DNA from: a virus
Strand: one strand, 5' to 3'
IMG/VR virus record: IMGVR_UViG_3300044922_000164
Location: 1-30,699 of that record
DNA: 30,699 nt
Shown here: in pieces, positions 10,901 through 18,025 of the stretch
Layout: the number at the start of each line of letters is the position of its first letter
Position numbering within the stretch: the first letter of the stretch is position 1
The notes under the pieces: generated by a model
The model's database searches: none
What the model saw: only the letters and a program-made list of their open reading frames with translations
What the model was told of the DNA's origin: nothing
Position numbers and translations under genes: made by a program

Positions 10901-13900
10901 AGCAGTAACTGCAGAAATAGCAATAGTTTTACCATTCTCAGATGCTGCTGACGATCTGCCGTATTGCGTTATCTTAGAATTAGTGCTATTAACTTTTATA
11001 TTACGATTATAAACTGGATTATATTCCCACACTTCCCAATTACTTGTATCATCATAGAAATCAGTATCAATTTGATCATTATCAGTCCATAATTTCATCC
11101 CTGCTGAGACATCTTCTATTTTATAATTATTATCGTCAATTGTTTTTTTAATTCTACGAGATATAAACAATCCTACAATTTGGGTATCAGGTATTGAGAA
11201 TAATGTTCTTTCTGATATATCAATAATACCAGTCCCTTCAACAATAGTCGATACTCCTAAAACTGAAATTTCATTTATTCCGGTATCTGTTAACGAGACT
11301 ACTGTAATAATCAAATCATTAGCAGGACTAGTTCCTCCTAAATTGCTACCTAAAATTGTAATAGTGTCGCCTATTTCATAGTTAGTGCCGCCGTCGACTA
11401 CAGTAACTTCGTACTGTAAATTAGATCGGGTAACAGTAAATACTGATTCGATACCAACTCCTGAGGTTAACCATTGCGAAACTTCGCTATAATCAACATG
11501 TATCTTGTTAACTTCATACACTGTATTGTTAGATAACGATATTATTGATCCAATTTCTAAATCTTTAATATCTTCAAGTATAATATTATTAGTTACTGGG
11601 TCATCCTGAGTAATATCAAGTATGGTATACGAGTTACGACGATCTGCATATTGGTAAATATTCCAATCTAATGGCGCAAATGTACACATTATATACTGGC
11701 CATAACTAAATGTTGAACTATCTGCTGTTAACAAGTCATCTATTGAAGTTAACATTACGTCAACTTCGTCTAATCTTGCATAAACTGTTGAAGTTTTTAC
11801 TGACTTAGCTTCTGGCCAAACATTTGAGGTATAACTGTCTGGTTTTAAAAACACTTCTGACGGAATTTGCTGTATAACAATATTAGATGCACTTGTTCGA
11901 TCATTAACTAATTGAAATCCTTGCGGATTAGTAGTAAAATATGATTCAGGTAAAATAAATTCAACATTTTCAAAAGACGAACATGCACCGTATTGACCTA
12001 CTCGTAATGCCCACTCTTCGTAAAACTGCAAACTTTCTCGATCACTTGCACTTAGAACATCAAATAATTTATTAAGAACATTTTGTGTTCCTTTTTCAAT
12101 AATCATACCTTGATAAAATTTATATTCACTAACATCATCCTGTATAATATTTTCAAGGTATTGTCTTTTTTGATATCCAACTAAATGTTGAGCCATTTTT
12201 TGCTGTGCATCTTCAAAATTTTCACTATCTAAATTGTAAAAATCAGTAAATTGACTTGCTTTATAATTCCAATTCGGTATTAATTTAGGTTGTGGTTTTT
12301 TACTTAATTTAACCCAGTGTGCGTTATTAAACGATTCACTCCCTGGCAACGTTGCATCTGCACTATAATAAAATGACTTATGTTTTACTATATCACCAAC
12401 TGAATATGCTTTCCACGGAGTCCATCCAGTTGTTAATGCTTGATCAACTATAAAACCTGGTACATTTAGTGACCCATTCCAATCAATACTAACGTATCCT
12501 GAAACTTTAAGTTTGTCTTGTTTATACCCACTTTCTAAATTATATATAGTGTCATTAAACATAGTAGTATTATTAATAACTACTACATGTTCACGCCGCA
12601 CTAAGTAAAAACTAGCACAGTATATGCCAACATCATTTCGTGGAGAATAAGAAACTGCATTGTCTACTCTAAATGTATTTAAAAAGTCAGTAGCGATTGG
12701 GTTTCCGCTTGCATCAAAAATTTCATAAACATTTGTAGGTTTATTAATATCATCAACTACAGATAAAATTGTGTTAAACACTAATTTTTTAGCTGCAGGA
12801 CTTAATGAAATTACAGAATTTCCTGTTAAATCAACGCCATTTAACAAATAATATTCATCTTCATTGAACCACCCTAAAGAAGTATTAACTAATGCTTTAT
12901 AAAAATCTCCATTGTATCTTACTAAATCTCCATACAATACTACAGTGTTAGGTGTCCATTCTTTCCATGTTACTGTAGGTGCTGTCCAATTTTGTGTAGT
13001 CCAAAACATAAATTCTTTAGCTGCAGTTTCCCAATTAGATACTGCCGATAACTCAGAATTAAATTCGTCAAATTTAAATCCTTGAACTTTTAACCATTCT
13101 CCGTAACCTATTAAAAAATCAACCACTTCTTGAATTGACCCAAGTTTAGTGCCGTACTGCATTACGATTTCTTGTTGTTTCCAAGCAGCCCTAAATAGAA
13201 CAGTTGCGCCTCCGGATATCGGTAATGAATCTAACTCGTAATATGTCTCAGTAGTAAATGTAGTTGATGTATGATTTAATATTACTCTATAATACTTTCC
13301 TTGATAAGAAACAATATTTCCTTCATTGTAAATATATCCATATCCCCATTCCGTGTAACTTTCGGATATTCCGCCAACATTTGTTAACACGCCTGATGTT
13401 GACAAAGGTTTATAATATGTAAAATAAGGTTGTAATTTGCTATAACCTTTAATTTCAAATCCGCCAACTACTTTAGTAATAATTACTCCACTATATGTTA
13501 ATATAGCAATTGGTGATGAAGTGTTTAATACTAATTTATAATCCTCTTGAGGTATAAAAATACTACCAGTTGCTGTAGGAGATTTTGAATCTAATAGTAA
13601 ATTAAACTTTTCTTTACTTGTAAATGCACTAACTCTATAACATATTTTTGCAGTAATTGTTTCTAAATCATTTTTATATGAGTTATAAGAAGTTAATTGA
13701 TCACAATTAATATAATTAATCAAATAATTTACTAAACCTGCAGTTTGAACACGAGTATTACTTAAATAAACACTTGGAAATTTAATTGCAGCAGGGGTAA
13801 TACGTAAGTTTGTATCTAAATACACAAGTTGACCTGTAACATTTCTAACTAATCGAGATCGATCAAACAACGTTCCAATTATGTGAGAAGGATGTAACAA

Positions 13901-16900
13901 AATAGCAGTTTTTAATACACTAAATGCATAATGCGAATTTCGTCTCCATGCTGTTTCGACTGGAGATCCGTCACCAAAAGAAAAATCACCTTGAATACTA
14001 TACACTCGATCGCCATTTGCTAGCGTACTATCATATGGACTAATTAACTCTCCTTGTTCGTTAACCGGAATATGAGAAAGTAAGAACGGTTTAACATATT
14101 TAGAACGGTAGACAATTGGTTTACCTGGTTCTCTCACTATGCCGTTACTTATATCGTCCCACAGGATTAAATTATTGCTAGTATACGGAGCCGGACCGTA
14201 TATTTCTGTCCACCACATAGGTTCTTCTGTAAATCCTAACATTTCCCAAGGACATATGTGCGGGCGATCAGTATCGAGCATCCATTGATAAATTCCTCTC
14301 CAATATGCCGGTGTAATTCTACCATCAGGCGTAGTATGGTTAGCATAGTTATATGTAAATGAATTTGTTTTATCGTAACTTAGCACTGTTGAAAAATCAA
14401 CACCTGCATCAGATGCCCATTTATTAAAATTTGGCATTATTACTGAATTAAATTCTGATAAACTGTATGCGGTTTTTCGAGAATACGAAGGTATAATGTT
14501 AGTTAAATCAAAAATATAAGGATCGTATTCTACTTTTATGTTATTATAAATTCGTTTTTCTAACTCTAATACTAATGCATCTCGATAATCTTCATATGCT
14601 GCAGTTAAACTACCGTCGTGACCTTGAATCATTATTCTAGGGTTAACTAACGAAGTATCTAAAAATATTTTTGGTTCGTATTTTGGCCATAATCCTAATT
14701 TTGTTGGTGTTTCTGGAATCAAACATCCATCTGTACTATCATATTCATAAATTGTTATCACATCTCCTGCAATTAACGGTGCATGTACGAATACAAACCC
14801 TTGATCATTAAAATTATAATTATGATTATGTAATAGTTGCACATCATTTAAATACACACCTACTGCCTTGCTCGATAACTTTGATAAACTAAACACTTCT
14901 GATAACGAAAAAATATTATCTTCCGGAGCAGCTACTGTAAAATTAACTTGTGTCTTTGCATTATATGGTACCATATCACTAAAATAATACGGTGCTGTTT
15001 TAGACATATCTTTAAACATGTCTTGTAAAATTATGTTAACGTGTGTAAATGGATTAGTATCAATACCTAAGGTTTCAGCAACAGTTAAAAAAGATTTTTT
15101 AAATTTACAATAATCATCTCGTGATTGATCAACTGCTCTTACTATATTGTTTGTATCAGACGTAATATGATATACTGATAAACTAGCAGGACCGCTATGT
15201 TGAACAAACTTTGTACCAAACTGAGAAATACTACCTAAATCTCTTAAATTACTAGTACCAGGATAACTTCCTTTAAAACCAATTCTATAAATGTTGTCAA
15301 CAATGCTACCTACATGATCAATAACTTCACCTAATGTAAACTCTGATAATACTCCGTTTAACGGATTATTCTGTAAATTAATAGGTATTTCATAATATCC
15401 ATTGTTGTTAATTGGATTCATTGAGAATACTTTAATTAATACTATATCAGTTAATTTAAGATCATTATCAAATTTTATTTGATGATACGGTAAGTTAACA
15501 TTTTTTGAGTTAGTTGAAATAACTTGGTAATAATTTAACTTACTATCTTTTAATTCAGTTGATGCAGGATGCCATTCAATAGCGCGTACATTGTTTACAT
15601 AAACCCGTAAATCTATATCATCAATATTAGGCAAGTTATCAAAAATATCAATATCAAAGTTATTAACAAAATTAGAATCTTTATATAATTGTATTGCAGG
15701 TTGTGTATTTTTAATGTTAGCAGTTTCCCACCCGTTAGTGTATGTTACTCGATTATTAATAGTTTTAATCAAAAATCCAGTATCAATTGATTGTTCAACT
15801 GTTTTTTCATTTAATTCGTATTGAAATGTATCAGTAATCAATGAAAATTTAAAAACAATATCTCCAATATTATTAATATTTTTATACGATAATGCAAACC
15901 CTAAATTGTTGTCAGATGTGCCACTTCCTATTTTATAAGAAAAAATTGAAGTACCAGTAAACGTTGTACCAGGGTAAACAGTTTTGTCACCTACACTTAC
16001 TAAATTAGCATCAACTATGTCAAATAACGGTGGTTGATTTGAAGATGTTTTACTTTGGCATTTAGTCCATGCTGTGCCATTAAACCAATACATTGTACCT
16101 TGAGAAGTTACTCCTTCTTTTACTAACACAACTTGATTATACTTTGGTTCAGAAACTTTTACTAAGCGAATTTGGCGACTCGAGTCAACTGTTGTAATAA
16201 GATTAGTAATTGTACCTGCTACCGGTTTATTACCCCCAATAACCATATATTCAATACTAGTTGAACTAATAATTGCAGTTACTTTAATAGCATCTGGTGT
16301 AATCTTTCCGCTATATAACTTGCCAGTTACTGATGTTGCAGAAAGAGTTGCTCCAATAAAAAGATTTACCGTTGACGTTAATCCAGTAATAGCTGCTGTC
16401 CATCCCGAATTAACTGCAGTAACTTGTGTAATTGTTCCGGCAGTACTTATGATTCGATTACCTATCTCGTGTAATACATCAATAAATTCAACTTCGTATA
16501 TGTTATTTTTTACAAGAATATCAGTATCTGCGGTAAAAATTACACGCTGACCATTAGATACAGAAATTCCATCAATATTGTACCCATATGCCCCTTCGAC
16601 TAATGAGAATGCATCAACCGTATAATCATCAATCACGTTAATATCAGTAATTGCAGTATTTCCAAAATTAAATAATTTTAAATTTTGTTCAAATTCAATA
16701 ATTGGTCTAACTGCTCGAAATGATTGATCGTATGTTGCAGTTATGCTGTTAACTAACGCACTAGATTCAATAACGTCTTTGTGAACCCATTTATTATTTC
16801 TACTCCAGTAATTTCTATCAGCACTTGCTCGGTTAATCACTATATAATCAGGATTAGTAACATACGAAGTTGAATCACTAAATGGCGAAGTGTCAAATAC

Positions 16901-18025
16901 TACAGTATCAAATAACATAGATTTTGTCGTAGTATATGCTGTTATGATTTCTAAATCTTTTTCATTTATTAATTGTATACTACTACCTACACCTTCAACA
17001 AAATATCGGCCAGTTGCATATGATTTAGGGTATACTAATCCTGCAAATTGTACCCGCATACCGTTACTTAATTCAACATCATTAAATTTATATGTTTTCT
17101 TTCCAATAATTTCTGCGTTAACATTAATTTGGCTTTTGTCACTAGGATCTAATATAACAAACATGCCTCCCATATCAATATTGTTTTCGCAAACATATAT
17201 TAACTCATCAGGAGCTGTAATAGGAACTGTAAAGGTGATAGTACCTGTCTCAACTGCATACACCATGCGCTGCACATTGTTACCGTATGTATCCTTTACC
17301 GTAACAAAAACATCAGTTGTTAACGTTGGTGTAATATATCGATCAGTTATCCCTTCAGATCTTTCAGTTTTAATAATAAACGGACTACCGATACTATCAA
17401 TTTTAAATGTATATGTATGCCCTCTATATAACGTGATTACTGGATTTTGTGTTAACCCGTCAGGAGAAAATATATAAGTACTACCGTCAACTGTAATATT
17501 TGCTGTTACTTGATATGTACTAACTACTGTAGCGTTAGTACTATTAAAGATTGTAACAGTATCAGGACCGTGAGGCATCCAATAGTAATTTTGAAAGTTA
17601 ACAAATTTATCCCAATTAATATGAGGATTCCAACTATAAAATTCTTGAAAGTTTAATCGAGAATGATCTGAAACATTTGCACCAAAAACTATTAATTGGT
17701 TAATATAGTCTTGATAATCTTTTAAAAATACAGTATTATCAAGCTCGTCGTCAATTACAAACCCTGGTTCTAATTGGTAGTTTTGTCTAACTGCATTTGG
17801 CGCATCAACAAACACATCTGTTGACACTGTAGATTTAGCATACTGTCTTCCAATATATCCACTAACTTTTTTAACTTGGCCTGATTGGGTAAGTTGATTA
17901 ATTGTCGAATGCAAAAACTTTTTGTTAGCATCGGTTCTATAATGCCTAGGTAAAAACGATGCAGATGTTGCTTCGTCACTTGTATCAGTTTGTTTAAATC
18001 TAGGTATAATATTTTTATTAGCCAT
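4964..18025 (-). CDS. Giant virion structural protein in the gp7/gpI position
   Basis: This single uninterrupted frame of 4353 residues starts at an ATG overlapping the gp6 stop by one base (TAATG), with GGAG six bases upstream. The N-terminus (IPRFKQTDTSDEATSASFLPRHYR) and later motifs (PAYWRGIYQWMLDTDRPHIC and PWEMLGF near 1255; KTSFVNVMHNVGY and SEVKPYRTQVREY near 3450-3500) recall giant structural proteins of cyanophages. Modules visible in order: cupredoxin-like fold (194-291), three CBM5/12-like modules (1557-1602, 1687-1730, 1867-1911), a glycine-rich beta repeat (about 2200-2258), a seven-blade FG-GAP propeller (2352-2813), two more such repeats (about 3200-3257 and 3560-3620), and a fourth CBM-like module (4222-4268). 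No signal peptide, protease or glycosidase motif is evident. T4 gp7 is 1032 residues. A wedge protein expanded with surface-binding modules is my inference; it could instead be an elongated fibre. Confidence 0.75.
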   Translation of the reverse strand: MANKNIIPRFKQTDTSDEATSASFLPRHYRTDANKKFLHSTINQLTQSGQVKKVSGYIGRQYAKSTVSTDVFVDAPNAVRQNYQLEPGFVIDDELDNTVFLKDYQDYINQLIVFGANVSDHSRLNFQEFYSWNPHINWDKFVNFQNYYWMPHGPDTVTIFNSTNATVVSTYQVTANITVDGSTYIFSPDGLTQNPVITLYRGHTYTFKIDSIGSPFIIKTERSEGITDRYITPTLTTDVFVTVKDTYGNNVQRMVYAVETGTITFTVPITAPDELIYVCENNIDMGGMFVILDPSDKSQINVNAEIIGKKTYKFNDVELSNGMRVQFAGLVYPKSYATGRYFVEGVGSSIQLINEKDLEIITAYTTTKSMLFDTVVFDTSPFSDSTSYVTNPDYIVINRASADRNYWSRNNKWVHKDVIESSALVNSITATYDQSFRAVRPIIEFEQNLKLFNFGNTAITDINVIDDYTVDAFSLVEGAYGYNIDGISVSNGQRVIFTADTDILVKNNIYEVEFIDVLHEIGNRIISTAGTITQVTAVNSGWTAAITGLTSTVNLFIGATLSATSVTGKLYSGKITPDAIKVTAIISSTSIEYMVIGGNKPVAGTITNLITTVDSSRQIRLVKVSEPKYNQVVLVKEGVTSQGTMYWFNGTAWTKCQSKTSSNQPPLFDIVDANLVSVGDKTVYPGTTFTGTSIFSYKIGSGTSDNNLGFALSYKNINNIGDIVFKFSLITDTFQYELNEKTVEQSIDTGFLIKTINNRVTYTNGWETANIKNTQPAIQLYKDSNFVNNFDIDIFDNLPNIDDIDLRVYVNNVRAIEWHPASTELKDSKLNYYQVISTNSKNVNLPYHQIKFDNDLKLTDIVLIKVFSMNPINNNGYYEIPINLQNNPLNGVLSEFTLGEVIDHVGSIVDNIYRIGFKGSYPGTSNLRDLGSISQFGTKFVQHSGPASLSVYHITSDTNNIVRAVDQSRDDYCKFKKSFLTVAETLGIDTNPFTHVNIILQDMFKDMSKTAPYYFSDMVPYNAKTQVNFTVAAPEDNIFSLSEVFSLSKLSSKAVGVYLNDVQLLHNHNYNFNDQGFVFVHAPLIAGDVITIYEYDSTDGCLIPETPTKLGLWPKYEPKIFLDTSLVNPRIMIQGHDGSLTAAYEDYRDALVLELEKRIYNNIKVEYDPYIFDLTNIIPSYSRKTAYSLSEFNSVIMPNFNKWASDAGVDFSTVLSYDKTNSFTYNYANHTTPDGRITPAYWRGIYQWMLDTDRPHICPWEMLGFTEEPMWWTEIYGPAPYTSNNLILWDDISNGIVREPGKPIVYRSKYVKPFLLSHIPVNEQGELISPYDSTLANGDRVYSIQGDFSFGDGSPVETAWRRNSHYAFSVLKTAILLHPSHIIGTLFDRSRLVRNVTGQLVYLDTNLRITPAAIKFPSVYLSNTRVQTAGLVNYLINYINCDQLTSYNSYKNDLETITAKICYRVSAFTSKEKFNLLLDSKSPTATGSIFIPQEDYKLVLNTSSPIAILTYSGVIITKVVGGFEIKGYSKLQPYFTYYKPLSTSGVLTNVGGISESYTEWGYGYIYNEGNIVSYQGKYYRVILNHTSTTFTTETYYELDSLPISGGATVLFRAAWKQQEIVMQYGTKLGSIQEVVDFLIGYGEWLKVQGFKFDEFNSELSAVSNWETAAKEFMFWTTQNWTAPTVTWKEWTPNTVVLYGDLVRYNGDFYKALVNTSLGWFNEDEYYLLNGVDLTGNSVISLSPAAKKLVFNTILSVVDDINKPTNVYEIFDASGNPIATDFLNTFRVDNAVSYSPRNDVGIYCASFYLVRREHVVVINNTTMFNDTIYNLESGYKQDKLKVSGYVSIDWNGSLNVPGFIVDQALTTGWTPWKAYSVGDIVKHKSFYYSADATLPGSESFNNAHWVKLSKKPQPKLIPNWNYKASQFTDFYNLDSENFEDAQQKMAQHLVGYQKRQYLENIIQDDVSEYKFYQGMIIEKGTQNVLNKLFDVLSASDRESLQFYEEWALRVGQYGACSSFENVEFILPESYFTTNPQGFQLVNDRTSASNIVIQQIPSEVFLKPDSYTSNVWPEAKSVKTSTVYARLDEVDVMLTSIDDLLTADSSTFSYGQYIMCTFAPLDWNIYQYADRRNSYTILDITQDDPVTNNIILEDIKDLEIGSIISLSNNTVYEVNKIHVDYSEVSQWLTSGVGIESVFTVTRSNLQYEVTVVDGGTNYEIGDTITILGSNLGGTSPANDLIITVVSLTDTGINEISVLGVSTIVEGTGIIDISERTLFSIPDTQIVGLFISRRIKKTIDDNNYKIEDVSAGMKLWTDNDQIDTDFYDDTSNWEVWEYNPVYNRNIKVNSTNSKITQYGRSSAASENGKTIAISAVTAENLEDEGSVMIYSNTALQGWILTQVILSRVSLYHKDGFAKVIAMSADSNWIAIGSPAADQYKRGGVLIYKKDNSNFYVLYNTLVSPTPVNNEQFGYSVTFGNNMLFIGTAVGSVYQISYKIVLHATPVYISIGSYGAVLKLSSTTNITDGMLVTGTGLEDGQYVLSVDIENSAVTLSAEPSKKPVGLIEFLSYEWVIEDYVLVGDTGSLQFGTSIAASQNNTLVISEPYNEDTSTNTILKGKVYVYTNNDYLSPTIIEAPDNSRLFGKRVAISKNDDYIAISSLVDDVVYEGKVLIYKFNDYAAPNQTLTSPSIAVSGEFGSNIQFINNFSTIIVGHAITPLLIKDATFYDVTDPTTFPITTEPTRFSTFINSIYSSAIDVFDMYKNIWIFSERLVPIDPVINNATFGSSVTVTPNSIIVGAPASNDNAGVVYEFIKLTNTYTWKIKNKVIPKPDITKIKQAFLYNRRTNKLVKYLDIVDPIQDKHPTIAEREIKYKFAYDPAVYTVGTATVNVDEGVAWTSDQVGSLWWDLRTTKFIDNFTDSVIYRNSMLSSLAYGASVDVYEWVASRYKPADWDKRADTDAGLALNISGKSLYGDAVYSSVKRYDTLSQTFSYIYYFWVKNKEIAIPGRSISAATISKLISNPKGEGYAYLALTGLDSFSLINVQSLLIHNDIVLSVEYWKVDKTDQNIHTQWKLISNSSTTTLPTNIEEKWFDSLCGKDINNRLVPNPSLPIKIRYGIENRPRQGMFINRFDALKQLIEKTNLILKPLLVTDTADLSNLKKYDLPPSVMNRLYDTTIDTDAELRFAITKYYKTPILNAVITDGKISKVIIVEPGRGYVNPPLLTVYGSGTSALLKTSINAIGQVTDVIIENSGLNYNDDTVIRVRSFSVLILSDSSSNGKWSIYSYIASSHTWFKTLSYAYDVTKYWEYADWYETGINQFTTIQHSVDTYADLYQLFDRVGDRVKIRVTNSGRWVILEKYFNEELQKEDYKVVGSQNGTIQFSSLLYNFKDTSIGYDGAIYDSVVYDNYADTELRIILNAIKNDLLIGIDLKPKYLDLFFSSVRHAMSEQTYIDWIFKTSFVNVMHNVGYMHQSSTYKNDNLSNFEDYVSEVKPYRTQVREYISSYDVLDTNNTGVSDFDLPPVYNSKTQLIEVVDNTNPLINTYPWKTWLDTVGYAIVDIKITDGGAEYLTEPTIVIESETGTGATARAFIVNKQIVRIKLITNGSKYTTTPVINIIGGHSVDGRSAKAIAILGNSVIRTSNIKMKFDRIYQDFVIDDLQYSETLENITGTKVQYGLKWLPDLTVGKTNVIINGQTVVRDSYTIGTVSTILDGHPVYTGVITFKVAPAKSSVIVVNYYKNNEVLNATDRIQYYYKPISGELGKDLPQLMSGVDYGGVIVSGLNFNVVQGWDSIPYYTDTWDNFNPNTNDFSVTVGSTFSYDIVMPYLPVKGSTFNVYYKKFGSLVITGILNGSFMTSDTSLITDSMKINFANSNGGVSIEKEYYVSSFSKDLSFTITEVIGTPSIYLTGSGTNTGTFYLNPIRIDDPDFVVGVINPTVPNAIMATPIMTGDTDIIEIPSSINAANGDTFIIRKHTSDGSVVNDYDTILSGGNFALGSAAGLAPEDINVDGDEFYSTVNGYGPEEVVPGQVVDTLAIKVFTTASSQPGATQINTAFMQFKDMLNAVTFTRLNNSKKTKLAKDLLQHDTTITLVNSQAFGGANQTYNIPGVININGERIEYFINDNNVLSNLRRGTMGTSVAEIHKAQSVVQDIGIAEKISYSDTVRIDQFVSDGTNLITLSYTPTKSLDSWSFLPTFTSSIPAGYGQCNNVEVFVGGYDDNATWVPKIYYNVNDIVNVGVYTYRCVVAHISSTEFKTDRSSKWIYFIGNIRLKKAPFKIHNMNNSASSPAGDVQFDADFSVNGTTKQIRLTHPITPGTLITVIKKTGMHWGLGATPVIAFITAETGSTYESPVN
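5222..5362 (-). other. CBM5/12-like module 4 in the giant protein
   Basis: Residues 4222-4268 of the giant protein read TWVP...YYNVNDIV, then YTYRCVVAH and a closing KWIYFI. This follows the chitin-binding CBM5/12 plan (W, Y-x-x-GD-x-V, GxxY, terminal W), with N in place of the usual G before D. It is separated from modules 1-3 by about 2300 residues. Confidence 0.45.
9587..10972 (-). other. Seven-blade FG-GAP-like beta-propeller in the giant protein
   Basis: Residues 2352-2813 contain seven units of the form (F/Y)G-x-(S/A)-(V/A)-x(5-8)-(I/L)-x-(I/V)-(S/G)...G-x-V-x-(I/V)-Y. Unit cores are YGRSSAASENGKTIAIS, GFAKVIAMSADSNWIAIGSP, FGYSVTFGNNMLFIGT, FGTSIAASQNNTLVISEP, FGKRVAISKNDDYIAISS, FGSNIQFINNFSTIIVGH and FGSSVTVTPNSIIVGAP. 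Seven is the number that closes an integrin-alpha-type propeller. About 80 residues are inserted between units 3 and 4. Calcium-loop residues (DxDxDG) are not evident, so metal binding is doubtful. Confidence 0.6.
12293..12427 (-). other. CBM5/12-like module 3 in the giant protein
   Basis: Residues 1867-1911 read GWTPWKAYSVGDIVKH, then FYYSA, then AHWVKL. Among the four copies this is the best match to the chitinase carbohydrate-binding CBM5/12 pattern: an aromatic pair, Y-x-x-GD-x-V and a closing W. Confidence 0.55.
12836..12967 (-). other. CBM5/12-like module 2 in the giant protein
   Basis: Residues 1687-1730 read WKEWTPNTVVLYGDLVRYNG, then FYKALVN, with EYYLL at the close. The pattern is as in module 3, 180 residues upstream of it. 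Confidence 0.5.
13220..13357 (-). other. CBM5/12-like module 1 in the giant protein
   Basis: Residues 1557-1602 read YTEWGYGYIYNEGNIVSYQG, then YYRVILNH and TYYEL. The GD pair is GN here. Modules 1-3 fall within 355 residues of each other. Confidence 0.45.
17153..17446 (-). other. Cupredoxin-like domain lacking copper ligands
   Basis: Residues 194-291 follow the pattern of cupredoxin-like domains common in marine phage proteins: NPVITLYRGHTYTFKI, GSPFIIKTE, GTITFTVP...AP, then LIYVCENNIDMGGMFVI. Those domains usually read GHPF and C-x-x-H-x-x-M; here the two histidine places are S214 and N282, while C279 and M285 remain. A structural, non-copper role is inferred. Confidence 0.5.

Noticed and set aside
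16890-17477. Plus-strand open frame of 195 residues opposite the giant gene, and similar ones opposite gp6, gp5 and the collar fibre
   Set aside because: Antisense shadows of strongly supported genes, with no SD or recognisable protein features.
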